Positions 7,510 through 15,253 of a stretch of DNA of 64,000 nt are shown here, piece by piece. Below the pieces are notes generated by a model. It worked only from the letters and a program-made list of their open reading frames with translations, ran no database searches and was not told the DNA's origin. Both the position numbers and the translations under genes were made by a program. Source of the DNA: CAVQBC01 sp963710665 (lineage in GTDB: Bacteria; Actinomycetota; Thermoleophilia; Solirubrobacterales; Solirubrobacteraceae); assembly GCA_963710665.1 (NCBI GenBank), contig CAVQBC010000003.1, positions 930,001 to 994,000 on the forward strand. The letters run 5' to 3'. The first letter of the stretch is position 1. Each line of letters starts with the position of its first letter.

Positions 7510-8663
7510 TCAGCCCGGCAGCGGCGGAGCGCTCCAGGCCAGCAGCCGCTCGACGCCCCGCTCGGTGACGCGCGCCGGCGTCAGGTGCACGACGGCATCG
7601 CGCACGACGGCGGCGGGCCCGGCCGCCTGCGCGATCCGCCCGAGGGCCCGGGAGCGGCGGGCGACGGACTGTGCGCGCGGGCGGCGGGCCGCGTCGTAGG
7701 CGGCGAGCGCCGCCGGCACCGTCCGCCCGCGCGCCAGCGCGGCGCCGAGCTCGACGGCGTCCTCGAGCGCCTGGCAGCCGCCCTGGCCGAGGTCCGGGGT
7801 CATCGCGTGCGCGGCATCGCCGACGAGCGCCCAGCGGCCGGCCGCGAACCGCGGCAGCGCGGGGAGGTAGGCGATCGGGTGGCGCAGCACCGCCTCCGGG
7901 GGCGTCGCGGCGAGCAGCCGCTCCACGGGCTCGTGCCACCCCGCGAAGCCCGCGGCGAGGTCGCCCGGCGCCACCTCGGGACCGGTTGCCGCGAACCAGT
8001 AGACGTGGCCGTCGCCGAGCGGGACGACGCCGAAGCGCCGTCCGCGGCCCCATGTCTCGGCGGTCTGGCTTCGCGCCACCCACGGCGCGTCGACCACCGC
8101 GCGCCACGCGACCGGGCCGGCCTCCCGCGGGCCGGGCGCGCCCGGCAGCACGCTCGACCGCACCCCGCTGCGCAGGCCGTCGGCGCCGACCAGCAGCGCG
8201 GCGCGCCGCTCGCCGTCGCTCGTCGTCACGGTCACGCCGTCCCCGTCCGCGGCGACCCCGAGCACGCGCACGCCGGTGCGCACCCGGTCCGGGGCGAGGC
8301 GGTCGCGCAGGATCGCGTGGAGGTCCGCGCGGTGGAGGGCCACGGCGGGCGCGCCCTGACGGCGCTCGAGCGCGTCCACGCTCGTCCGCGTGAGCCAGCG
8401 CCCGTCGGGACGGCGGAGCCCGCCGACGCCCTGCGCGGTGCCGCGCGCCCGGACCGCCGCTCCGGCGCCGAGCGCGTCGAGGGCGCGGATGGCGTTCGGC
8501 CACAACGTGAGCGCCGCGCCGATCTCCCCGAGCTCCTCCGCCTGCTCGAGCACCTCCACCGTCCAGCCCGCCCGCTCGAGCGCGACCGCGGCGGCGAGGC
8601 CGCCGATCCCGGCCCCGGCGACGACGGCGTGGGAGGGGGGGGGCGGGTGGGAATCGTCGTCAC
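7510..8663 (-). pseudogene. FAD-dependent monooxygenase with a frame break in a C9 tract
   Basis: After the break, the protein shows the FAD-binding GAGIGGLAAAVALERAG motif, a DG-type motif (LLVGADGLRSGVR), and the second FAD motif LVGDAAHAMTPDLGQGGCQALEDAVEL, typical of class A flavin monooxygenases. The only start consistent with these is the GTG that overlaps the stop of the DUF917 gene (GTGA), but from it the frame is off by one. Adding one C, or removing two, in the run of nine G (8635-8643 on the + strand) restores it as MTTIPTRPPPSHAVVAG. It could be sequencing error or slippage-based on/off switching. Context suggests a role in oxidising a sulfur-containing or imidazole intermediate; that is inference. 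Confidence 0.8.
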
Positions 8664-9730
8664 GCCAGCGCGTGCTCGGCCAGCGGCTTGCCGAGCATCG
8701 CCTCGACCTCCGGATACACGGACGGGTCGCGCACGCCCGCGCCGAGCGGGATGAGCGCCTTGTCCACGTGCAGGACCGCGACCTCGTCGCCGTCCCGGAT
8801 GTCGGCGATCGAGACCGGGCGGCCGGTCACGGTCGACAGCGTGGCGAGCACGTCGGGGAAGGTCGCCAGGCGCTCGCCGTCCGCGTCCGCCGTCAGGTAC
8901 TCGTTGACGAGGCCCAGCTCGACCTCGCCGACCGACAGGCCGCCGATGTCGAACGCGCCGTCGTAGCGCAGCGCCTTGTCGCGCACCGGTCCGCGGGCGA
9001 TCACTCGGCCTCCGAGCGTCTCGGTGATCGCGGCGATCACGGCCTCGCCGCCCGCGGGCTCGGCGGCGAGCATCGCCTCGCCGAGCGCCAGCGCGAAGGT
9101 GATCGCCCCGACCGCGGCGTGCTCGCGCAGGTAGGCGGCGGGCAGCGGGTTGCGCGCGGCGGCGATGAACCCGCCCGACTCGTCGGCGGCGCGGCGCAGG
9201 ACATTGGCCGTGCTCGCCACCGTGCCCCGGGCCACGACCTCGAGGTAGCGCCCCTCGGCCCGGTTGCCCCCTGCGGCGGCCTGCACGGTGCGGTGCTCCG
9301 GCCGCCCGGCGAGCCCCATCGAGCCCATCTTGCCGGTGGGGTGCGCCCGGCCGTCGCCCGCCGCGTCGACCACCAGCGTCCCGAGCACAGCCGACTGGAC
9401 CCAGCCGTTGCAGGTCGTGCTCGACCCGTTCTGGGCGGTGATGGTGGCGATCACGGGCGCGTCGAGGGACTCGCGCAGCAGCGTCAGCGCGCGCACGTAG
9501 TCCTCGGGGCGCATCTCCCAGCCCACGGCGGCGGGCGCGCCGATGGCGGTGACGGTCGCGACCAGCGCGTCGCCGTCGAGCTCGTCGAGGTCCACCAGGC
9601 GCGGCGTGCCGTAGCCGACGGCGGTGCGTCCCACGAGGTAGCCGTGGTCGACCCATCCGCCCCCGCCTGCCGCGAGCACCGAGCCTCCCGCGACCGCGGC
9701 CTCCACGTCCTGTGGCCCGAGCTCTCTCAT
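8660..9730 (-). CDS. DUF917 protein, candidate S-methyl-thiohydantoin desulfurase
   Basis: The 356-residue protein starts MRELGPQDVEAAVAGGSVLAAGGGG and has the family hallmarks: VGWEMRPEDYVRAL, NGSSTTCNGWVQSA, and a C-terminal beta-rich part (KALIPLGAGVRDPSVYPEVE). As I recall, DUF917 is now named for S-methyl thiohydantoin desulfurase activity, linked to breakdown of S-methyl thiourocanate. This matches the neighbouring urocanase-like and hydantoinase-like genes. Its ATG overlaps the urocanase stop by four bases. Other DUF917 proteins sit beside hydantoinases, so a general hydantoin-derivative role is the alternative. Confidence 0.82.
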   Translation of the reverse strand: MRELGPQDVEAAVAGGSVLAAGGGGWVDHGYLVGRTAVGYGTPRLVDLDELDGDALVATVTAIGAPAAVGWEMRPEDYVRALTLLRESLDAPVIATITAQNGSSTTCNGWVQSAVLGTLVVDAAGDGRAHPTGKMGSMGLAGRPEHRTVQAAAGGNRAEGRYLEVVARGTVASTANVLRRAADESGGFIAAARNPLPAAYLREHAAVGAITFALALGEAMLAAEPAGGEAVIAAITETLGGRVIARGPVRDKALRYDGAFDIGGLSVGEVELGLVNEYLTADADGERLATFPDVLATLSTVTGRPVSIADIRDGDEVAVLHVDKALIPLGAGVRDPSVYPEVEAMLGKPLAEHALA

Positions 9731-11382
9731 CGCCTGCCTCCCTCCGGGTCCATCCCCAGCCCGGCCGCGGCGGCGCACGCGCGGGCCTCCTCGTAGCCGG
9801 CGTCCGCATGGCGCAGCACGCCGAGCGCCGTGTCCGCGCCGAGCGCCGCGGACAGGCGCGCGTCGGCCGTCGCGCTGCCGTCCGCCACCACGGTCACGCC
9901 TGCGCTCACCGACCAGCCCGCGTAGCCGCCGCCGCCGGCGTGCACGGCGACCAGGTCCGCCCCGGCCGACGCGAGCAGCAGCGCGTCGAGCAGCGGCCAG
10001 TCGGCGACGCCGTCCGATCCGTCCCGCATGCCCTCGGTGATGATGTGGGGGTGGGTCATGGCGCCCGGGTCCATGTGGTCGCGGGTGAAGGCCACCGGCC
10101 CGCGGAGGCGCCCGTCGCGGACCGCCGCGTTGGCGGCGAGCGCGAAGCGCGCCCGCTCGCCGTGCCCGAGCCAGCACGTGCGCGCCGGCAGCCCCTGGAG
10201 CGTGACATGGCGGCGGGCCAGCGCGAGCCACTCGGTGACGCGCGGGACGTCGGCGAAGGTGGCCTCGCACAACGCGTCCAGCGCGTCGCGATCCTCGACC
10301 GCGCCCGAGGCGCACACCCAGCGGAACGGCCCGATCCCGCGCGAGAACAGCGGGCGCAGGTAGCGCGAGGTGAAGACGTCGAGGTCGAGCGCCTCGGGGC
10401 AGTCCGCGTCGGCCGCCTGCGGGCGCAGGTTGTTGCCGTAGTCGAAGGCGACCGTGCCGCGGGCGCGCAACGCCAGCAGCGCCCGCGCGTGGCGGGCGAT
10501 CGCGGGGCGGGCGAGCGCCTCGAGCCGTTCGGGGTCCTCGCGGCGCAGCGCCGCGGCCTCGGCTGCGGTCACGCCGGCGGGGACGTAGCCGTGACGCAGG
10601 TCGTGCGCCGCGGTGAGGTCGGTCGCCACGTCCGGCGGTCGCCCGCCGGCGAACGCCTCGAGCAGGTCGACGGCGTTCGCCTCCACGCCGATCGACAGCG
10701 GGCGTCCCTCGGCCCGAGCGGTCTCCGCCCACGCGAGCGCCTCGCCGAGGTCCGCCGTCGCGCGGTCGACGACGCCGCGCTCCGCTCGGTCGCGCAGCTT
10801 GGCGCCGTCGACCTCCGCGACCAGCGCGACGCCCCCGAGCATCGCGGCGACCGCGGCGGGCTGCGCCGAGCCCATGCCGCCGAGGCCGGCGGTCGCGACC
10901 AGGCGCCCGCGCAGCGAGCCGCCGAAGTGCTCGCGTGCGACCGCCGCGTAGGTCTCGTACGTCCCCTGCAGGACGCCCTGGGCGCCGATGTACTGCCAGG
11001 CGCCGGCCGTCAGGCCGCCCCAGGTGATCAGCCCCTTCGCCTCGAGCGCGTAGAAGCGCTCCGGCGTGGCCCAGCGGCCGACGAGGTTGCCGTTGGCGAG
11101 CACGACCGCCGGCGCGAGCGGGCTCGTGGCGAACACGCCGACCGGCTTGCCCGACTGCACCGCGAGCGTCTCGCCGTCGCGCAGGCGGCGCAGCGCGGCG
11201 GCGATCGCGTCGTAGCTGGCGCGGTCACGCGCCGCGCGGGCGTGGGCCGCGTAGACGACGAGCTCCTCGGGCCGCTCGGCGATCTCGACCACGTTCTCGA
11301 GCAGCCGCAGCAGCGTCTCCTGGCGCCAGCCGCGGCAGCGCAGCTCGCTTCCCCGGGCGGCGCGGACGAGCGTCTCAGGCAC
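9727..11382 (-). CDS. Urocanate hydratase family protein, possibly thiourocanate hydratase-like
   Basis: The 551 residues cover a full urocanase. NAD-binding GLGGMGSAQP, the TAGAWQYIGAQGVLQGTYET block, the FDYGNNLR block and the CWLGHGERARFALAAN block with the conserved Cys are all present. Urocanases hydrate an imidazole acrylate to an imidazolone propionate using NAD+ as electrophile. Differences from typical HutU as I recall it: SPNRET (substrate carboxylate Arg) reads HPHIITEG, and the HHGGGVGMG loop reads HAGGGGYAGW. These changes argue for a modified substrate. GTG start, overlapping the upstream stop by eight bases. No hutH with a normal MIO motif or hutI is in the window. Confidence 0.85.
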   Translation of the reverse strand: MPETLVRAARGSELRCRGWRQETLLRLLENVVEIAERPEELVVYAAHARAARDRASYDAIAAALRRLRDGETLAVQSGKPVGVFATSPLAPAVVLANGNLVGRWATPERFYALEAKGLITWGGLTAGAWQYIGAQGVLQGTYETYAAVAREHFGGSLRGRLVATAGLGGMGSAQPAAVAAMLGGVALVAEVDGAKLRDRAERGVVDRATADLGEALAWAETARAEGRPLSIGVEANAVDLLEAFAGGRPPDVATDLTAAHDLRHGYVPAGVTAAEAAALRREDPERLEALARPAIARHARALLALRARGTVAFDYGNNLRPQAADADCPEALDLDVFTSRYLRPLFSRGIGPFRWVCASGAVEDRDALDALCEATFADVPRVTEWLALARRHVTLQGLPARTCWLGHGERARFALAANAAVRDGRLRGPVAFTRDHMDPGAMTHPHIITEGMRDGSDGVADWPLLDALLLASAGADLVAVHAGGGGYAGWSVSAGVTVVADGSATADARLSAALGADTALGVLRHADAGYEEARACAAAAGLGMDPEGGRR

Positions 11383-12760
11383 CGACCGGCTCCGCGACGG
11401 CGGGGCGCGCCGGCGTGACGAGGCCGCCGCGGCCGGGCTGCGAGACCACGGCGCCGCCGGCGAAGACCTCCTCGCCGCGGGCGAGCACCTGCCGCACCCG
11501 CCCGCGCAGCGCGCGCCCGGCGTAGGGGCTCCAGCCGGCGGGCGTGACGAGCGCGGCCGGGTCGACCACCCACGCCTCGGCGGGGTCGAGGATCACGAGG
11601 TCGGCGTCGGCGCCGGGGAGCAGGCTGCCCTTGCGCGGCCACAGCCCGAGCCGCCGGGCGGGCGCCTCGCTCAGCAGGCGGTGCAGGAGCGCCGGCGGAA
11701 GCCCGCGCGCCGTGAGCGCATCGTGCAGGAGGGGCAGGATCAGCTCGAGGCCGGGCGCGCCGGAGGCGAGGTCGAAGATGTCCACGCCGCGCTTGCGCTC
11801 CGCCGGCCAGCCGACGTGGTCGGAGCTCACGAGGTCGATCTCGCCGGCCGCGAGGCGGCGCCACAGCGCCTCGACCTCCGCGGCCGGGCGCAGCGGCGGG
11901 TTGATCTTGGCCTCGCCGCCCCGCCGGGCGAGCTCGCGCTCGTCGAGCAGCAGGTAGTGCGGGCAGGTCTCGGCGGTCACGTCGACGCCCTCGGCGCGGG
12001 CCCGGCGGGCGAGCTCCACGCCGCGGTCGACGGTGACGTGACAGAGGTGCAGCCGGACGCCGGCGGCGCGGGCGAGCTCGAGGCAGCGCGCGATCGCCTC
12101 GGTCTCCGCGACGGCGGGGCGCGACTCCGCGTGCGCCGGGCCGTCGCGGCGGCCGGCCGCGCGCAGCGCCGCGATCCGCGCCCGGACGATCTCGTCGTTC
12201 TCGCTGTGGACGGCGGCGACGGAGCCGGCGGCCGCGATGCGCTCGAACGCGGCGAGCAGCCGGTCGTCGGGGATGCGCGGGAAGCGGACCGGGTGGGTGC
12301 CGAACGTCGAGAGCTTGAAGCCGGCGACCCCGATGTCCACCAGCTCGTCGACCGCGTCGAGCGGCCCCCGCGGCGCCACCGTCCCCCACAGCGCGACGTC
12401 GACATGCGACTCGCGCGCGACGACCTCCGCCTTGGCGGCGAAGGCGCCGGCGTCGGCGACGAGGGCGTGCGCGTCGTAGGGCATGTCGACGATCGTGGTC
12501 ACCCCGCCCGCCGCCGCGGCGCGCGTGCAGCGCTCGACGCCCTCCTCGACCGCGCTGCCGGTGTGCACGTGGGCGTCGACCGCGCCCGGCAGCACGAGCG
12601 CGTCCCCGGCGTCGATCTCCCGTTCGGCGGGAAAGGGTGCCGACCGCTCGCCGACCGCGGCGACCCGGCCGCCGGCCACGGCCACCGCCCCGGGCGCCGG
12701 CGCCGCGCCCGGCAGCGCCACGAGCCCGCGGACGACGAGGTCGTAGCGAGGTCCAGTCAG
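11375..12760 (-). CDS. Hydantoinase/allantoinase-like cyclic amidohydrolase
   Basis: The 461-residue protein is a complete dihydropyrimidinase/allantoinase-type TIM-barrel. DAHVHTG supplies the first two metal His, GFKLSTFGT the carbamylated Lys, AVHSEN and LHLCHVTVD the other His, and SSDHVGWP the catalytic Asp. It should open a hydantoin or similar ring to an N-carbamoyl acid. No ATG, GTG or TTG precedes the conserved start YDLVVRG. The best start is a CTG, with GAGGAG six bases upstream, giving LTGPRYDLVVRG. It is the first gene of the leftward arm and is divergent from the lyase operon. Confidence 0.85.
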   Translation of the reverse strand: MTGPRYDLVVRGLVALPGAAPAPGAVAVAGGRVAAVGERSAPFPAEREIDAGDALVLPGAVDAHVHTGSAVEEGVERCTRAAAAGGVTTIVDMPYDAHALVADAGAFAAKAEVVARESHVDVALWGTVAPRGPLDAVDELVDIGVAGFKLSTFGTHPVRFPRIPDDRLLAAFERIAAAGSVAAVHSENDEIVRARIAALRAAGRRDGPAHAESRPAVAETEAIARCLELARAAGVRLHLCHVTVDRGVELARRARAEGVDVTAETCPHYLLLDERELARRGGEAKINPPLRPAAEVEALWRRLAAGEIDLVSSDHVGWPAERKRGVDIFDLASGAPGLELILPLLHDALTARGLPPALLHRLLSEAPARRLGLWPRKGSLLPGADADLVILDPAEAWVVDPAALVTPAGWSPYAGRALRGRVRQVLARGEEVFAGGAVVSQPGRGGLVTPARPAVAEPVGA

Positions 12761-12845
12761 AGCGCTCTCCTCATTGAGTGAGAATGGAAGTGCTGGTATA
12801 CCATCGACTGTCCTGACTGTCGAACCCCAAGACGCAGGCCGTGCG
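12761..12845. promoter_or_regulatory. Divergent control region with a TGGTATACCA palindrome
   Basis: The 85 bases between the two catabolic arms contain a perfect 10-bp palindrome TGGTATACCA (12794-12803), a good candidate operator. Its TATACC core could also serve as a -10 element on either strand. ACTGTC occurs twice close by (GACTGTCCTGACTGTCGA). The ribosome-binding site of the leftward arm (GAGGAG, minus strand, 12767-12772) is also here. The IclR protein encoded in the right arm, or a GntR-type regulator, are the natural candidates to bind it. Confidence 0.5.
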
Positions 12846-14498
12846 ATGACCGTCGAGTCCGAGACCGCGAATCCCACCGCCGATCCGCATGGTGAGAATG
12901 AGCCGATTGTTCTCACCGGCGAGGACCTGACCGTCGACCGCGTCGTGCAGGTCGCCCGCGCCGGGGCGAAGGTCACCGTGGGCGCCGACGCGCTGAACCG
13001 CGTCCGCGAAGCCCGCCGGGTGGTCGAGCAGGTGCTCGCGCAGGGCGCGCCCGTGTACGGCGTCAACACCGGGCTCGGCTCGTTGTCGCGCCACCGGATC
13101 GCGCCCGAGGACCTCGAGCAGTTCTCGTTCGCCACCGTGGCCGACCAGACGGCGACCTACGGGCGGCCGCTGCGCACCGACGTGGTGCGGGCGATGATGC
13201 TCGCGCGCGCCAACGGGATGGCGAAGGCGGGCGTCGGCGTCCGCCGCGAGCTGCTGCTCCAGCTCGTCGAGCTGCTCGACCGCGGCGTCCACCCGGTCGT
13301 CCGCGACGTCGGCTCCGTCGGACAGGCCGACCTCTCCGAGATGTCCGACATCGGCAAGGTCCTGATCGGCCGCGGCCGCGCGGAGGTCGGCGGCCAGATC
13401 CTGCCCGGCGCCGAGGCGCTGGCACGCGCCGGCATGACCCCGCTGACGCTCGCGCCCAAGGAGGCGCTGGCGCTGATCAGCTCGAACGGCGTGACCGTCG
13501 GTCACGGCTCGCTCGTGCTGGCCGACGCGGCCGACCTCGTCGACGGGTTCCAGATCGCCGGCGCGCTCTCGCTGGAGGGCTACGCGGGCAACCTCTCCCC
13601 GATCCACCCCGTCTCCACGCGGCTGCGCCCGCACCTCGGCCAGATCGCGGCCGCCCGCCGCCTGCGCGAGCTGCTGGAGGGCAGCCGGCTGTGGCGGCCG
13701 GGCGCGGCGCGCCACCTGCAGGACCCGCTCTCCTTCCGCTGCATCCCGCAGGCCCACGGCGCCCTCTACGACGTCATGAGCTACGCCCGCGGAACGATGG
13801 AGATCGAGCTCAACTCGGCGGGCGACAACCCGATGGTCGCGACCGAGGACGAGACGATCGTCTCGGTCGGCAACTTCGACGTCGTCTCGCTCGCGATGGC
13901 GTTCGACCTCCTGCGCCTCGGCCTCGCCCAGGTCGCGAGCGTCGCCAACGAGCGCGTGCAGAAGCTGCTGTGGCGGGAGTTCAGCGGCCTGCCCACCGGC
14001 CTGGCCGACCACGACGGGGCGACCGGCGGGCTGCGCCCCCTCGGTCGCTGGATGGCGGCGCGCGCGGCCGAGGCCCGCTTCCTCGCCAACCCCGCCTCGC
14101 TCGACTACCGCGGGCAGCTCGCGGAGGGGATCGAGGACCACGCGAGCATGGCGCCGCTGTCGGTGCGGAAGACCTCGGAGCTCGTGTCCGTCTGCCACCG
14201 CATGGTCGCCCTGGAGCTGATCGTCGCGGCGCAGGCGGTCGACCTGGGCGAGCGCGCGCCGCTCGGGCGCGGCACCCGCCATGCCTATGACACCGTGCGC
14301 GAGTGCGTGCCGCGCCTGGTCGACGAGACCGAGTGGGCGGCCGACATCGACCGCCTGGTGGACCTCGTCGCCGAAGGCGAGCTCACCGACCGCGTGGCGA
14401 CGGACGCCGGCGAGCGCGAGCCGCTCTCCGAGTACGACGCGCCCGGCCTCGCCACCGGCGCGCGCGCTCCGGACCCGACGAGCCGGCGCGGCGCATGA
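12846..14498 (+). CDS. Ammonia-lyase (HAL/PAL) family protein lacking the MIO triad, lyase 1
   Basis: The 550-residue protein aligns over the full aromatic amino acid lyase fold: VYGVNTGLGSLS, RANGMAKAGVGV, PKEALALISSNGVTVGHG, QDPLSFRCIPQAHGALYD, ELNSAGDNP and a GIEDHASMAPLSVRK block. In active HAL the cofactor comes from Ala-Ser-Gly in GSVGASGDL. Here residues 156-162 read GSVGQAD, one residue shorter and with no Ser, so MIO cannot form. As I recall, ergothionase is an MIO-independent relative that eliminates trimethylamine from ergothioneine. The ATG of MTVESETAN is preferred; an upstream TTG is possible. Confidence 0.85.
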   Translation: MTVESETANPTADPHGENEPIVLTGEDLTVDRVVQVARAGAKVTVGADALNRVREARRVVEQVLAQGAPVYGVNTGLGSLSRHRIAPEDLEQFSFATVADQTATYGRPLRTDVVRAMMLARANGMAKAGVGVRRELLLQLVELLDRGVHPVVRDVGSVGQADLSEMSDIGKVLIGRGRAEVGGQILPGAEALARAGMTPLTLAPKEALALISSNGVTVGHGSLVLADAADLVDGFQIAGALSLEGYAGNLSPIHPVSTRLRPHLGQIAAARRLRELLEGSRLWRPGAARHLQDPLSFRCIPQAHGALYDVMSYARGTMEIELNSAGDNPMVATEDETIVSVGNFDVVSLAMAFDLLRLGLAQVASVANERVQKLLWREFSGLPTGLADHDGATGGLRPLGRWMAARAAEARFLANPASLDYRGQLAEGIEDHASMAPLSVRKTSELVSVCHRMVALELIVAAQAVDLGERAPLGRGTRHAYDTVRECVPRLVDETEWAADIDRLVDLVAEGELTDRVATDAGEREPLSEYDAPGLATGARAPDPTSRRGA

Positions 14499-15253
14499 CC
14501 GGCCGCGTCGCCACCGACTCCGCCGGGACGCAGGTGCTCGAGCGCCTCGCGGCGGTGCTGACCGCGCTCGCCGAGGCGCCGGGTCCGCTCACGGCGGCCG
14601 AGCTCGCCGAACGCGTCGAGCTGCCCGTGAGCACCACCTACCGGCTCGCCCAGGGGCTCGAGCGTCACGGCCTGCTGATGCGCGAGGGTCGCGGCGAGAT
14701 GTCGATCGGGCTGCGGGTGCTCGAGCTCGCCCGCCTCGTCGAGGACCGGCTCGACGCGACGCTGGTCGAGCCCGCGCGCGTCGTGATGCGCCGGCTCGCC
14801 GACGCCCACGGCGAGACCGCGATCCTCACCGCGCTGTCTGGCACCAACGCGATCGGGGTCGCGTCGGTCGAGAGCCGCAACGCGATCCGGCTGTCCTACT
14901 CGCGCTGGCGCAGCTCTCCGCTCCACGTCGGCGCCTCGGGGAAGGTGCTGCTCGCGTTCGCCGACGACCGTGTACGCGAGCGGGTGCTCGCCGGCCTCGG
15001 TCCCGTGGACGACCCGGAGGCCCTCGAACGCGAGCTCGCCGCCGTGCGCGAGGCGGGCCACGTCGTCACGCACGGCGAGCTGGACGAGGGCATGACCGGC
15101 GTGGCCGCGCCGGTGCTCGACGAGCGCGGGCGGCTCGTCGCCGGCCTCACGCTGGCGGGGCCGAGCTCGCGGGTGGATTGCGAGACGGACGCGGTCGTCG
15201 CCGCGGTGGTGGAGGCGGCCCGCGAGATCTCCGCGCTGATCGGACCCGTATGA
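14495..15253 (+). CDS. IclR-family transcriptional regulator
   Basis: The 252-residue protein has an N-terminal winged helix (LERLAAVLTALAEAPGPLTAAELAERVELPVSTTYRLAQGL, about residues 12-50) and a C-terminal IclR effector domain with the usual SPLHVGASGKVLLAF block and a DEGMTGVAAPVLDERGRLVAGLTL block. IclR proteins sense small aromatic or acidic metabolites. Start and stop overlap the flanking lyase genes by four bases on each side (ATGA), so the regulator is made together with both lyases. It is the probable controller of the divergent region 12761-12845. Confidence 0.9.
   Translation: MTGRVATDSAGTQVLERLAAVLTALAEAPGPLTAAELAERVELPVSTTYRLAQGLERHGLLMREGRGEMSIGLRVLELARLVEDRLDATLVEPARVVMRRLADAHGETAILTALSGTNAIGVASVESRNAIRLSYSRWRSSPLHVGASGKVLLAFADDRVRERVLAGLGPVDDPEALERELAAVREAGHVVTHGELDEGMTGVAAPVLDERGRLVAGLTLAGPSSRVDCETDAVVAAVVEAAREISALIGPV

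Noticed and set aside
8660..10732. A 690-residue frame fusing a long Arg-rich N-terminus to DUF917
   Set aside because: The N-terminal part is the shadow of the urocanase gene; DUF917 has its own ATG in a normal four-base overlap.
12846..14498. Calling lyase 1 a normal histidine ammonia-lyase (hutH) in a hut operon
   Set aside because: The Ala-Ser-Gly triad is absent, hutI/hutG are not present, and DUF917 and a hydantoinase-like gene are unusual partners for hut.
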